DNA of 64,000 nucleotides, taken from assembly GCF_026262645.1 (NCBI RefSeq), contig NZ_SHNO01000001.1:1054001-1118000 (forward strand), written 5' to 3'. The first letter of the stretch is position 1; every line of letters begins with the position of its first letter. Shown here piece after piece: positions 18,848 through 27,883 of this stretch. A program made the translations under genes and the position numbers. The notes under the pieces were generated by a model that ran no database searches, had not been told where the DNA came from, and saw only the letters and a list, made by a program, of their open reading frames with translations. This DNA is from Candidatus Marimicrobium litorale (GTDB lineage Bacteria; Pseudomonadota; Gammaproteobacteria; Pseudomonadales; Halieaceae).

Positions 18848-20485
18848 CTAAAATTTTTCTACTTTAAATAACTCAACAGATCCACCTCCCTCAAGGTGGG
18901 GGCAGGTCTCCGCAATCGCTACCGCCTCTTGCGTCGAACGGGCCTTGAATAACGAATATGACTCCACAGCCGGCTCATTATTCCTCGCCGTCCTGTCACT
19001 AGATGCAGACGTCATGATTTCGCTCAGAGGAAGTACTCTGTGTGTACCACTCGGAACATTCAGAGAACGCATCCACTCAGAGAGCCGTTGACTCGTCTCC
19101 GGGGTGATGTCGCGAACCACTCCCTGATCACTGCTCCCGCGCAAAAGAATTATGAAAGCCTGATCGACCGGCCCACCCTGTTCCTGTTCTTCTGCCTGTT
19201 TTTCACTGTAACTCTGCAACTTCACCCGAATACCTGGCAAATCTGGTGACACAGCGTGGGCCAGAGTCATAAGTCGAAAAGCTGTTGAGGTATCAGTCCA
19301 CTCCACTAGCATTGCAGCACGACGCAACAAACGCCCGTCGTCTTCGCTCATAACAACCTCGACACCACCGCTCAGCACCTCCTCCGCAACCTCGACGACA
19401 TCTCGCACACTGACAACAATTGCCCGCCAGAAGTCTTGATAATCTGCTGCGGAAAATGAGTGCTTTTTATCTGCATCGAGCACCTTGAACAAACTGTTAA
19501 GTACCGGCAGCAGCCCTCTATCAATAGGTGTTACTGCCTCTCCTGACCGCTCTGGAGGGGCGAACAAAGTATCACTCGTAGGAAAATATTCGCATCGCAG
19601 TTTTTCGTTGCTTTCAGAAAAACTTTCATAGATAGCCTCGCGTCGTTCGAACGCTATCTGTTGACCCTTGCCGGTCATCTTTTGAGCGATAACGTCCCGA
19701 CATGCTTGCAAAACTACCTTATCAGGATCATCGATTTCGTCGGCAGGGAATTGCATATTTAACGCCCGACTCAGAGCCTGCCCCATGGGCATGAGCGACT
19801 CGTTTACGCTACGGATAGTCGTATCCAATTTAGCAACAATCTCAGGATCGATCCTGAAAGCGAAATCTGCGAGCAGATTTTCATCGAAAAAACGACTCCG
19901 GTCGAACACAGCGGCTTGAACCGCCTCACGACCAAAGAATCGCGCCCAATTTTGCAACACCTCATAATAATTGAAGTAATACGTCTGCGGTTTGCAGCGG
20001 CGTAGAAATTCGTGAAACGAATACGTTGCGCCCGACTTCATACTGGTGGAATACCAGGATTCGCACGTATCCGCTTGTTCGCGCAAGTAGCAAAGAATAC
20101 GCACCTCATCGAAATACTGACCCAGTAGTATCTTAAGCTTTTGCATTTCGCTATCTTCACGCAGGCGCGAATGAAAATGCTCACTGGAAATAATTACCGT
20201 ATGGATAGTCCGGGGTAATGACTTTAGCTCATCATCAAAACGTTTTATGAAGTCACGCTTGAAAGACTCCAGCTGCTGACCCGTCTCCATAGACTGCAAG
20301 CGGTAGAAATCGTTAAAGCGGGGCCCATCAGAGCAATATAACGGGAGCGCCCAGTGGTTATGCGTACCCGCACTCTGCAAATAATGGTAACCATTGGATC
20401 GCAGCGCGCTCCGGTTCTTGTTAAGAAACAACTGTATCGAGGAGGTACCCGTTTTCTCAGTGCCGATATGGACAATAACTTTCAA
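18848..20485 (-). CDS. Sulfotransferase-like protein with C-terminal YCII-like domain (545 aa)
   Basis: The N-terminal half resembles a P-loop sulfotransferase: KVIVHIGTEKTGTSSIQ gives the PAPS 5'-phosphosulfate loop at about residues 6-15, and VIISSEHFHSRL and CYLREQADTCESWYST give the second-site region. The last 100 residues look like a YCII-related domain (AFIILLRGSSDQG, then AVAIAETCPHLEGGGSVELF), a small ferredoxin-like fold. The combination is unusual. I chose TTG 20485 because it overlaps the upstream stop as TTGA, has GGAG upstream, and starts exactly at the sulfotransferase fold. The frame is open for 35 further codons upstream, but these lie inside the preceding gene. The acceptor is unknown. 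Confidence 0.82.
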   Translation of the reverse strand: MKVIVHIGTEKTGTSSIQLFLNKNRSALRSNGYHYLQSAGTHNHWALPLYCSDGPRFNDFYRLQSMETGQQLESFKRDFIKRFDDELKSLPRTIHTVIISSEHFHSRLREDSEMQKLKILLGQYFDEVRILCYLREQADTCESWYSTSMKSGATYSFHEFLRRCKPQTYYFNYYEVLQNWARFFGREAVQAAVFDRSRFFDENLLADFAFRIDPEIVAKLDTTIRSVNESLMPMGQALSRALNMQFPADEIDDPDKVVLQACRDVIAQKMTGKGQQIAFERREAIYESFSESNEKLRCEYFPTSDTLFAPPERSGEAVTPIDRGLLPVLNSLFKVLDADKKHSFSAADYQDFWRAIVVSVRDVVEVAEEVLSGGVEVVMSEDDGRLLRRAAMLVEWTDTSTAFRLMTLAHAVSPDLPGIRVKLQSYSEKQAEEQEQGGPVDQAFIILLRGSSDQGVVRDITPETSQRLSEWMRSLNVPSGTHRVLPLSEIMTSASSDRTARNNEPAVESYSLFKARSTQEAVAIAETCPHLEGGGSVELFKVEKF

Positions 20486-21957
20486 CCTGCTGCTCCACCC
20501 TCTGATTCCACACGTTTTGTAGCATACCCTTGGTGTAGCTGAATTACATGAGATACCTCCAGCACACCCCCAATAGTGAGAAGAGGACATTTCTCTGCAA
20601 GCGCAATGACCGTGTCAATATCCTCGGCTTCGATAATCGAATAACCCGACATTGGCGGCCTATCGCCCGCCTGTTTCCGCAACGCGCCATCCAGAACGCG
20701 CTTGTCTTCCAGTGGATTGATCGTATTACCGACCGCACATGGCGCTATCAGGTCCAGCCATACATGAAAACGATCCACGAACGATGAGTCTTCAGAATGA
20801 ATCTCAGCCGAATTGACATCATGGAAATAGCTCACCAGGAATCGTGGCAAAAGGGGCACACGAGCGATTATCGGCGGTTCCTCCTCAATGTCGCGCTGGT
20901 CAACAGCTGACTGCATCGTGCATGCGCGCTCGATCAATGGCAATACTTCGCCGTCAGCGTATTTTACGATCACCACAGCAAAACTCTTCAAAAAATCCAC
21001 GAAATCCTGCTGCTGCGCTTCCCCAGGCTCGAATGCCCGCGCCCATTCCAGAATCTGCTCATAGTCTGCTTTGCCCGGCACAGCCACTGCAGTACTGGGG
21101 GCCTGCGAAAAATTATCGGCCACCAACGGTGGCTGCAGTGCGAACTGGTTGTTAATCCATTGCACCGCCACCTCTGAATCCTCTCTTACACGCTCTACGA
21201 GTGCGGCATCGTAATAGACAGGCGACCTTATATCGGGAGCTTGTGAAATCACAAAATTAGAGATCTGCGTAGAAAATGCGCCGTTGTGCAGCGCGTTGAT
21301 CCGCCGCAGAACCTCCACCTCCTTAAAGGAAAGACTGCGGTTTACCCTCATGTTTAGCGGTTTAAGGGCATCTGTTGCGATACCCGTTACTCCGGCGAAA
21401 GAGGAATAAATATCTTTTTTCGCAGAATCGTAATTCAGGACATTCACCCGCTCGCCAAATACCTCAAAATAACGAACAAGGCTGTCGTGAAATGCTGCGA
21501 AATCCAGATCTTCACTTTTCGCACCAAAACTGTGTGTATGAGATGCCCGCTTCACGAATTGTACATAAGTAGAGTAGAGCCATTCGTAGACACTCCTGAC
21601 GTAAGCGACGATCGTCACTTCAATAGCGTTTCTGTTACAGATATCCTTTATTGTCTCGATCTTCGGGAGACTTAAGCCTTGCAGCAGTTCGCAGCTGACG
21701 ATAGCCACTGTATTGCCTGGAGTAAAAAAATAAGTGGAGGTCAATAACTCTTCGATGCGGTCAAAATCCTGATCAACACAAGCGTGATGCAACGCGATAC
21801 CGTTTCCGGACAAACTCTCTCCAAATTTCACCTCTGGTACGATGTCGGCGTAATCAATACCTTGTCGAGCAATTAATTCTGCATTCAGCGACAACCAGGA
21901 CTGCAACGCGGACGATCCGGTCTTGCCGAGGCCAATATGTAAATACAGTTGTTTCAT
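20482..21957 (-). CDS. Sulfotransferase-like protein with C-terminal YCII-like domain, paralogue (491 aa)
   Basis: Same architecture as the next gene downstream. The PAPS loop LYLHIGLGKTGSSAL is at the N-terminus, with VAIVSCELLQGLSLP and VAYVRSVYEWLYSTYVQ at the second substrate region. The C-terminus contains FLVSYFHDV, GYSIIEAEDIDTVIALAEKC and GGVLEVSHVI, which read as a YCII-like domain. ATG 21957 is chosen because AGAGGAA lies 6 bases upstream; the frame extends 8 codons further. It is coupled to the downstream paralogue by TTGA overlap. The two genes probably arose by duplication and then diverged strongly. A joint role in glycan or small-molecule sulfation is inference from the loops and neighbourhood. 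Confidence 0.82.
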   Translation of the reverse strand: MKQLYLHIGLGKTGSSALQSWLSLNAELIARQGIDYADIVPEVKFGESLSGNGIALHHACVDQDFDRIEELLTSTYFFTPGNTVAIVSCELLQGLSLPKIETIKDICNRNAIEVTIVAYVRSVYEWLYSTYVQFVKRASHTHSFGAKSEDLDFAAFHDSLVRYFEVFGERVNVLNYDSAKKDIYSSFAGVTGIATDALKPLNMRVNRSLSFKEVEVLRRINALHNGAFSTQISNFVISQAPDIRSPVYYDAALVERVREDSEVAVQWINNQFALQPPLVADNFSQAPSTAVAVPGKADYEQILEWARAFEPGEAQQQDFVDFLKSFAVVIVKYADGEVLPLIERACTMQSAVDQRDIEEEPPIIARVPLLPRFLVSYFHDVNSAEIHSEDSSFVDRFHVWLDLIAPCAVGNTINPLEDKRVLDGALRKQAGDRPPMSGYSIIEAEDIDTVIALAEKCPLLTIGGVLEVSHVIQLHQGYATKRVESEGGAAG

Positions 21958-22191
21958 TGATATTCCTCTGCACCCCGGCACTATCCATCACCAGTGGGTT
22001 CGTTTCCCCATCTTTTGGCTAAAAAAGTAAAGGAAAACTGTTACGTGAGTCTACTATGCAGTTACCCATGCGCCAAATCAGGTCTGCGAGCTTACTGTCC
22101 TCGCCAGGTACGAAATTGTTCAGCATGGGGTATTATTCCCTCTCAATTCTCCGTCACGCCAACCTAGAAGCGCACAAACAGTGAAATCGTT

Positions 22192-24216
22192 ATGAGTGAT
22201 CGCTTTTCCAAACTACTCTCTCCTATCGACATTGGGACAATGCGCCTTAAAAACCGTATGGTGATGTCTCCTATGACCACGGCTTACTGCAATGACGATC
22301 AGACACCGAGCGAGCGACTGATCGGCCATTTCGAGGCCCGCGCCCGCGGCGGCGTAGGATTGATCACGCTGGAATTAGTCACCGTTGATGTAAAACACCC
22401 CTATATGCACCGTTCCATGACGCTGGGAGAGGATCGCTTCATCGACAAGCACCGCCGGCTCGTCGAAGCCGTTCACCAACACGGTGCAAAAGTACAGCCG
22501 CAGATCAGCCATACGGGGCCCGAGAGCGTTGCCTTAATGTTCGGCGGCGATCAACCTGTTGGGCCGTCCGTCGCCGTGGCGCCCGTATGGGGCTGGCATT
22601 CACGTGAACTGAAGGCAGACGAGCTAGCGGATATTGCCATACAGTATGGCGAAGCCGCCAGGCGCGCGCGGGAAGCCGGTTACGACGGTATCGAACTGCA
22701 CGCGGCGCATTGCTACAACCTGCTGGGATCTTTCCTGTCACCATTAAGAAACAAGCGGACCGACGACTACTCGGCTTTTCGGCTCGAGACACGCACACGC
22801 TTTATGGTAGAAGTGCTGGAGCAAATTAGTGCCCGCGCCGGAGTTGATTTTCCAGTAACACTGAGTATTTCCGGCTACGAACGAGCGCCGGGGGGGCGTA
22901 GCCTCGATGATACGCAGGCCATCGCCCCAACTCTGGTCGAGGCGGGTGTGAAATGCTTCCGAGTCAGCGGCGGCATCAGCGATGCCCTGGTGACCCAAAT
23001 GGTAAGCCGCACAGAGGCGGGGCCAGCATTGAATGCGGCTAATGCGGAGTCCATCCGCAATGTAGTCAATGTGCCTGTCATGGCGGTGGGACGCATTCAC
23101 GACCCCGACCTGGCGGAGTCGATAATTCGTAACGGACAGGCTGACCTTGTGGCTATGGCACGCCCTCTCCTCGCCGATCCGGAACTACCCAATAAGGTTG
23201 CGAGCGGGCGGACAGGAGACATAAGACCCTGCATATCATGCGAAGGCTGCATTGACTCAATGCAGACCCACGATGACTTACGCTGCGCCGTAAACCCCTT
23301 GTCAGGCCGCGAGCATTCACTAGCGTCTATGCCTGCGCCGACAGCCTCACCCTTCCATCTGGTCGTGATAGGCGGCGGCCCTGCAGGCATGGAAGCTGCG
23401 CGACAGGCCGCTGCATCGGGCTACCGCGTCACGCTAGTGGAGCAGCAGCGACACCTCGGGGGTTCGCTGCTGCTGGCATCGACCGTACACGCCGCTAACG
23501 AGGCTTTTCTCGATTACCTGAAGTCACAGATGAACCGATTACCCATACAACTTCAACTGGGAACACCCGCCAGCGTAGAGTCCATCAGCCAACTCGTTCC
23601 GGATGCCGTCATCGTAGCCACCGGGGCAAAAATAGCGACATCAGCCATACCCGGCATGAATTCACCCGGAGTAATGACTGGTGCACAACTGCGGCAGCGT
23701 ATGCTCGACGCACCGGCATTTGTCCAGGCCTTGCTTCGCCCGAGATGGCTCCGAGCGACGAGCAAGCTGTGGATGCCCATCGGAAAACGAGTTGCGATTG
23801 TCGGTGCTGACCTTGCAGCGGTAGAACTTGCAGAGTTTCTTGCTCACCGAAAACGACGAGTTCACTTGCTTGACTCCGGGACAAAGATCGCGCCAGAAGT
23901 GGGGAAAAAAAGACGCGCAGAGCACATGGATCGACTTGATCGCCTGCAAGTGACGGTTAATACACGAGTAGACATAGAGCGAATAAAATCGTCCGGTATT
24001 GTTATACTCTCGGGCAACGGAACACGACGAGAACTGTTTACCGATACTGTTTTGGTTACAGGAGAACCCATACCGGATACAAGTCTGTGCGAGGCGATAC
24101 GGGGTGCGGGGTTTCGTGTCAAGGCAATAGGTGACTGCTGTGGAGTGGGATTGATAGCCGGCGCCACCCGGGATGCCGCAGAAGCGATTACTGGGCTCGG
24201 CCAGAATCACTGGTAG
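22192..24216 (+). CDS. NADH:flavin oxidoreductase/2,4-dienoyl-CoA reductase family protein (674 aa)
   Basis: Three-part flavoenzyme. Residues 1-340 form an old-yellow-enzyme TIM barrel binding FMN (LKNRMVMSPMTT, HAAHCYNLLGSFLSP, RPLLADPELPNK). Cysteines C347, C350, C353 and C365 supply the 4Fe-4S cluster, with spacing X2-X2-X11. From about residue 385 the FAD/NAD(P)-binding part begins with VVIGGGPAGMEAARQAAASG, and a second dinucleotide site lies near IVGADLAAVELAEFL. The organisation matches 2,4-dienoyl-CoA reductase (FadH) and related trimethylamine dehydrogenase-type enzymes. Likely a reductase of unsaturated acyl-CoA or other enone substrates, but many family members have unrelated substrates. 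It stops 5 bp from the convergent PhyH gene. Confidence 0.93.
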   Translation: MSDRFSKLLSPIDIGTMRLKNRMVMSPMTTAYCNDDQTPSERLIGHFEARARGGVGLITLELVTVDVKHPYMHRSMTLGEDRFIDKHRRLVEAVHQHGAKVQPQISHTGPESVALMFGGDQPVGPSVAVAPVWGWHSRELKADELADIAIQYGEAARRAREAGYDGIELHAAHCYNLLGSFLSPLRNKRTDDYSAFRLETRTRFMVEVLEQISARAGVDFPVTLSISGYERAPGGRSLDDTQAIAPTLVEAGVKCFRVSGGISDALVTQMVSRTEAGPALNAANAESIRNVVNVPVMAVGRIHDPDLAESIIRNGQADLVAMARPLLADPELPNKVASGRTGDIRPCISCEGCIDSMQTHDDLRCAVNPLSGREHSLASMPAPTASPFHLVVIGGGPAGMEAARQAAASGYRVTLVEQQRHLGGSLLLASTVHAANEAFLDYLKSQMNRLPIQLQLGTPASVESISQLVPDAVIVATGAKIATSAIPGMNSPGVMTGAQLRQRMLDAPAFVQALLRPRWLRATSKLWMPIGKRVAIVGADLAAVELAEFLAHRKRRVHLLDSGTKIAPEVGKKRRAEHMDRLDRLQVTVNTRVDIERIKSSGIVILSGNGTRRELFTDTVLVTGEPIPDTSLCEAIRGAGFRVKAIGDCCGVGLIAGATRDAAEAITGLGQNHW

Positions 24217-24221
24217 GCACC

Positions 24222-25472
24222 CTACTCTTGGAAATCTGCCTTGGCATAATGTTGCGTTGTAAGAATATGGCCATCATGATCGTAGAGATCAGTGCTCATA
24301 TGCTCACTGAAAAGGGGAGCTATTCGTTTGGGGCAATAATGCGTTACAAAACTTTTTCGTGTTGTGTCGCACGACACAGGGTTTCCACCATGCACAAGAT
24401 CTGCATGCCAAATCAGGACGTCACCTTTTTTTGCCTCGAGCACCTGTTTTTTCAGTCCCGTGTGCTTTACACGGCGCTGCAAACTGGCCACGTGCTGCTC
24501 CACCTCAATCCTGTCTACCGTAAAGCCAGATCGCTCCGCCTCAACAATACTCTTGAAACGTCCGTTGTATAAAAAATCAGGAAACTGATGGCTGCCGGGG
24601 TAATAGAATAGTTCTCCCGCGCCGATAGTCACATCCTCCAGGGCGATCCAACTGGCCGCGAACTGCCGGGGAATCGTATAGGGAACGTAGGCTGAATCCT
24701 GATGCCCCTCCTGTCCCGAACCGCGCATAAAACCCAGCGACTGGGAGGCGAAGGCCTTACTTTCAAAAATTAGCCCCAGAAACTCACTGATTCCATCCGC
24801 AAACATCATTTCTCGTGCCGCGGGAGAAAAATGATGCATATCAATCGCTTTAGCGGCGTGCGTCTGGACCCCTGGCTGCCACGATACCAGCCCTTCCTCA
24901 TCAAGCGCGTGACACTCAAAGCGCAGCATCGGCATGTCGCCCGCATAGGCTCGATCCATATCTGCCACGACCCTATCCACCAGCGACTCGGATATTGCGC
25001 CTGCCATGATCACATAGCCATTCTGCATCCAATGTTGCACCAGTTCGCACTGCTGAGGTGTTAACTGGCCGGTTTCGAGCTTACCTGCCAGCACATCTGC
25101 CCCATTGGCCAAATCAGGCCATAGGCCGCCAAAGGGTGATTGCAGCAACGCCGCATCGTCCGAGCGCTTGCCCAGGTAATGCGGCAGGAAGCCCCTTGCC
25201 TTACCAATACGCAGGTAGTGATCCCGGGGGCCTGCCGCCAGGCCTGACTCTATCTCCCGCAGGACAACAGGGTAAGCCCTGAGGTAATAGGCGTCATCAA
25301 AATGGTAATCTACAATGAAGGCGCGACGGCCTTCTGCGCGACCGTAGTGCTCATAGTGCCACCATGCGCTTTCAATCCACCCTGCCTCCAGCGCCCTGTG
25401 GACATCCGCATAGTAGCCAGCGTAAGCAGATTCGTCGAATATGTCTCGATTCAGGGTCGCTTCGTTATTCAT
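24222..25472 (-). CDS. Phytanoyl-CoA dioxygenase (PhyH) family protein with N-terminal HYG repeats (416 aa)
   Basis: Fe(II)/2-oxoglutarate-dependent oxygenase fold in the C-terminal 280 residues. The metal triad is visible as H257-x-D259 (GHQDSAY) and H361 (DLVHGGNP), with R372 placed to bind 2-oxoglutarate. Residues 12-100 carry two copies of a repeat with the pattern aromatic-Y...HYxxxGxxEGR or HYLRIGKARG, preceded by YYADV and YYLRAYPVV. Similar YPDV/HYG repeats occur in secreted and glycan-linked proteins. The fusion is uncommon. Substrate unknown; hydroxylation of a lipid or sugar-linked product is possible given the neighbourhood. No signal peptide is seen. Confidence 0.87.
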   Translation of the reverse strand: MNNEATLNRDIFDESAYAGYYADVHRALEAGWIESAWWHYEHYGRAEGRRAFIVDYHFDDAYYLRAYPVVLREIESGLAAGPRDHYLRIGKARGFLPHYLGKRSDDAALLQSPFGGLWPDLANGADVLAGKLETGQLTPQQCELVQHWMQNGYVIMAGAISESLVDRVVADMDRAYAGDMPMLRFECHALDEEGLVSWQPGVQTHAAKAIDMHHFSPAAREMMFADGISEFLGLIFESKAFASQSLGFMRGSGQEGHQDSAYVPYTIPRQFAASWIALEDVTIGAGELFYYPGSHQFPDFLYNGRFKSIVEAERSGFTVDRIEVEQHVASLQRRVKHTGLKKQVLEAKKGDVLIWHADLVHGGNPVSCDTTRKSFVTHYCPKRIAPLFSEHMSTDLYDHDGHILTTQHYAKADFQE

Positions 25473-25676
25473 GATGCTTGCTTCCCATCACCGACCCCTT
25501 TGAGTGCGTCCTGCTTTTACAATGTTACGACCAGTATGCCACACCATATCTTAACAGAACCGCACTAAGCTGGAATATTCGCGCCGGCCAATCTAACATG
25601 TGGGCTGCAACGATTGCGGCGCAAGTCACCGTGATTTCGAGAACAAACCAGCACTACCGTCAACAGGACAATCATT

Positions 25677-26456
25677 ATGATCCGAAGTTTCCTCGCTGTT
25701 TTCGTATTCGCGGCGTGTAGTACAACGTGGGGGCAGAATTCTCCGCAGGAAGCGTCCGTTTACATCCCAGTCGAACCCTGCCGTATTATCGACACTCGCA
25801 ATTCAGCAATGGGGGTAATGCTGGCAAATACATCCCGAGACTTCTTTGTGCAAAGCTCAGATAACGTCTTGGGCAACCAGGGAGGCGCTGATTGCCCCAA
25901 CCCCAGGGCAGCGAGTGGTGAGCAGCCAGTGGCTCTCGCCGCCTACATTGTCGCCGTCCCAGCGGAATCATCCACCGGAAACGGGATCCTTAGCGCCTAC
26001 CCCTCAGATTTGCCTCCCCCGGCCAGAGGTGCCGGTGCGACCGTCAACTTCAATGCAGGCCAGATAATCGGTAACACGACGATCGCCACCCTCTGTAACG
26101 CCAACGAAACAGACTGCCCCGATGGCGGAACGTTGGGCATTCTGGCACGGGACACGGATGAGCACGTCGTGGTAGACGTACAGGGATACTTTTTCCCCCG
26201 AGCGGGAGTGCCCGGTTATCAACTGGTATCCAACGGTTTTGCCGCGGCTAACAGTTCAGTCGCCGTGGGCCAGGTCGAGTGTCCTAGCGATAAAAAAGTG
26301 CTGGGCGGCGGGGCCACTGCCTTGGACCCCAACTGGTTTCTGGACAGTAGCCTCCCACTGAACAATGGGGAAGGTTGGCAGGTGCGCTATAGAAGTAACG
26401 GACAAAATTTCAGCGTGCGCGGCCAGACGTGGGCCATTTGCGCTTCGGTCGATTGA
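25677..26456 (+). CDS. Secreted protein of unknown function with PCRIIDTR motif (259 aa)
   Basis: The N-terminus is a clear signal peptide (about residues 1-19, ending TTWG/Q). The mature protein begins with YIPVEPCRIIDTRNS; this PCR-x-x-DTR motif recurs in exported bacterial proteins without an assigned function. Several Cys pairs (for example LCNANETDC and the final WAICASVD) and Gly/Asn-rich segments suggest a beta-rich extracytoplasmic fold. Residues 155-175 contain DEHVVVDVQGYFFP, and the last 60 residues may form a separate domain (VGQVECPSDKKVLGGGA). AGGA lies about 8 bases before the ATG. It stands alone. An adhesion or envelope role would be a guess. Confidence 0.82.
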   Translation: MIRSFLAVFVFAACSTTWGQNSPQEASVYIPVEPCRIIDTRNSAMGVMLANTSRDFFVQSSDNVLGNQGGADCPNPRAASGEQPVALAAYIVAVPAESSTGNGILSAYPSDLPPPARGAGATVNFNAGQIIGNTTIATLCNANETDCPDGGTLGILARDTDEHVVVDVQGYFFPRAGVPGYQLVSNGFAAANSSVAVGQVECPSDKKVLGGGATALDPNWFLDSSLPLNNGEGWQVRYRSNGQNFSVRGQTWAICASVD

Positions 26457-26612
26457 GCATCCTAGACCGATACCATGCATTGTCTAAACGCATCTGCACC
26501 CAATAGACGCCCCCCAAGTGGCGGGGATAGGGATGGATTTGACGCTGAAAGTCGTGGAGCAAAACGCGTTGGCTTTATAGACTGACGCCGTCACGTCAGA
26601 TAGAAGTACTGC

Positions 26613-26714
26613 ATGATGATATTTGCAATCGCACTCTTTGCTACAGGTATTTTTGCAGCCTGGCTGCTGGTCTGTTTCAAGCCTGCAGAAGTCACCCCTC
26701 GCAACAGCGAGTAG
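26613..26714 (+). CDS. Possible small membrane protein (33 aa)
   Basis: A short ORF starting at tandem ATGs encodes one strong membrane segment (MIFAIALFATGIFAAWLLVCF) followed by a polar tail PAEVTPRNSE. It lies in an otherwise empty 357-bp spacer. The upstream AGAAG is a weak ribosome-binding site. A single-pass small membrane protein is plausible, but conservation has not been tested. Confidence 0.35.
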   Translation: MMIFAIALFATGIFAAWLLVCFKPAEVTPRNSE

Positions 26715-26813
26715 GCGATGTACCACGACGTGGTTATCAGCGTATTCAAGGCCTGCTGTGACCACCAAGATGCGCGTACTCTGCGCTTAAAAAGCTTACC
26801 CGTTCGGCGTCAC

Positions 26814-27122
26814 CTAGTGAGCAATATCCTCGCCGCAATGCCAGCAGGTGTCAAACGTAGCCGGGTTGTTGGTCTCGCATTGACCGCAATTCCAGTCCGG
26901 GCAATCTACCGGCCGCTGCATGGCCTCTACAATCTCCAGCGCTTGATCCACAGCGCGCTCCCGCGACACCCATAGCTCCGGCCAAGCATTGATAGGGGCA
27001 ATTTCCCCTATCGCCCCTGACGCATATTCATTGCGCAATTCGCTGTCGATTCCAGCATGCCGCAGTAAGCTGGCGGCTTGAACCACTATTGCCAAGTTAG
27101 GGTGCGTATACACCAATTTCAT
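26814..27122 (-). CDS. DUF2007 domain protein with C-terminal zinc ribbon (102 aa)
   Basis: The first 65 residues match the DUF2007 (putative signal-transducing protein) type: KLVYTHPNLAIVVQAASLLRHAG, then ELRNEYASGAIGEI and PELWVSRERAVDQALEIV. The C-terminal 25 residues hold two CxxC knuckles (CGQC and CWHC) spaced for one zinc ion, as in small zinc ribbons. ATG 27122 is preferred over the TTG one codon upstream; AGGTGA lies close before it. It is a single gene, and DUF2007 proteins have no established biochemical role. The zinc site suggests protein-protein or nucleic-acid contact. Confidence 0.9.
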   Translation of the reverse strand: MKLVYTHPNLAIVVQAASLLRHAGIDSELRNEYASGAIGEIAPINAWPELWVSRERAVDQALEIVEAMQRPVDCPDWNCGQCETNNPATFDTCWHCGEDIAH

Positions 27123-27235
27123 CAATCACCTACCTTTCGGCACGACCTGCTAACTTACAGAGTAACTGCCTAAGAGGCATTTGGCACACTGCACTGCTCC
27201 GCCATGCCTGCACCACCCTGTCGTCCATGCAACAA

Positions 27236-27883
27236 TCACTGCCCCCTGGAGCGGGATTTTCCAGCAGCATCAAGCCACAGTAGCGTGTCCGAATACGCAA
27301 TGAAACGCTCCAAATAAGCCGGTGATAATTGCCCCATCAAGTGCAAAGAATCTGTAACAAGTTTCTGCGGATTCAACGGACCCGACTCGTCATGGATTTC
27401 ACGACTGGCCTGCGCTACGCGACGTTGGGCACCAAATTCAGTGAGCGCGGTGCGCACATAGCGCATGGCTTTGAGTTCCGGCATGCGGCCCGGCGGCTGC
27501 GCGAGGTTATCCACAGCCGCGAAGCCCTCCATCAGATTCAGCTCCTGCTGCTGCAACACATCATCGAACTCGGCAGAATTGCCGACTTCGAGGCCATCGA
27601 GCCGCGCAGTCAGTTCCGCGACATCCATGGCCGGCCGGAGAGGATGTGCCGCTGACATTGATGCCGCCAGCGCATCCTCCCGTAATGCTCCCTCGCGACA
27701 AATCTGCAGCAGGGCCTCCGCACGCTCCCGCAGCGCATTTTGCACAGCACCGCCACTAACGCGAGCACGCTTCAAAATATACAAAAGCTGCCTGCGCCGA
27801 GTTGCAGCTAACGTACCGCTTCCTGCAGCAGACCAATCAGACAGCTCCGATTCCATATCGTCTATCCATAAAGCCTTAACCAT
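27236..27883 (-). CDS. DUF2894 domain protein (215 aa)
   Basis: Last gene of the four-gene stator-like cluster. The protein is soluble, helical and rich in Ala, Arg, Glu and Leu, without membrane segments. Conserved-looking blocks are RRRQLLYILKRARVSGGAVQ, PELKAMRYVRTALTEFGAQ and ESGPLNPQKLVTDSLHLMGQLSPAYLERFIAYSDTL. These match the DUF2894 family, which is known to accompany DUF3348, DUF802 and OmpA genes. ATG 27883 overlaps the OmpA-like stop by 8 bases (ATGGTTAA); an upstream in-frame start at 27910 would lengthen that overlap. It has no known function; a cytoplasmic partner of the stator complex is inference from strict linkage. Confidence 0.85.
   Translation of the reverse strand: MVKALWIDDMESELSDWSAAGSGTLAATRRRQLLYILKRARVSGGAVQNALRERAEALLQICREGALREDALAASMSAAHPLRPAMDVAELTARLDGLEVGNSAEFDDVLQQQELNLMEGFAAVDNLAQPPGRMPELKAMRYVRTALTEFGAQRRVAQASREIHDESGPLNPQKLVTDSLHLMGQLSPAYLERFIAYSDTLLWLDAAGKSRSRGQ

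Noticed and set aside
22192-24216. Trimethylamine dehydrogenase assignment
   Set aside because: The domain order fits, but substrate-determining residues cannot be recognised, so only the family is given.
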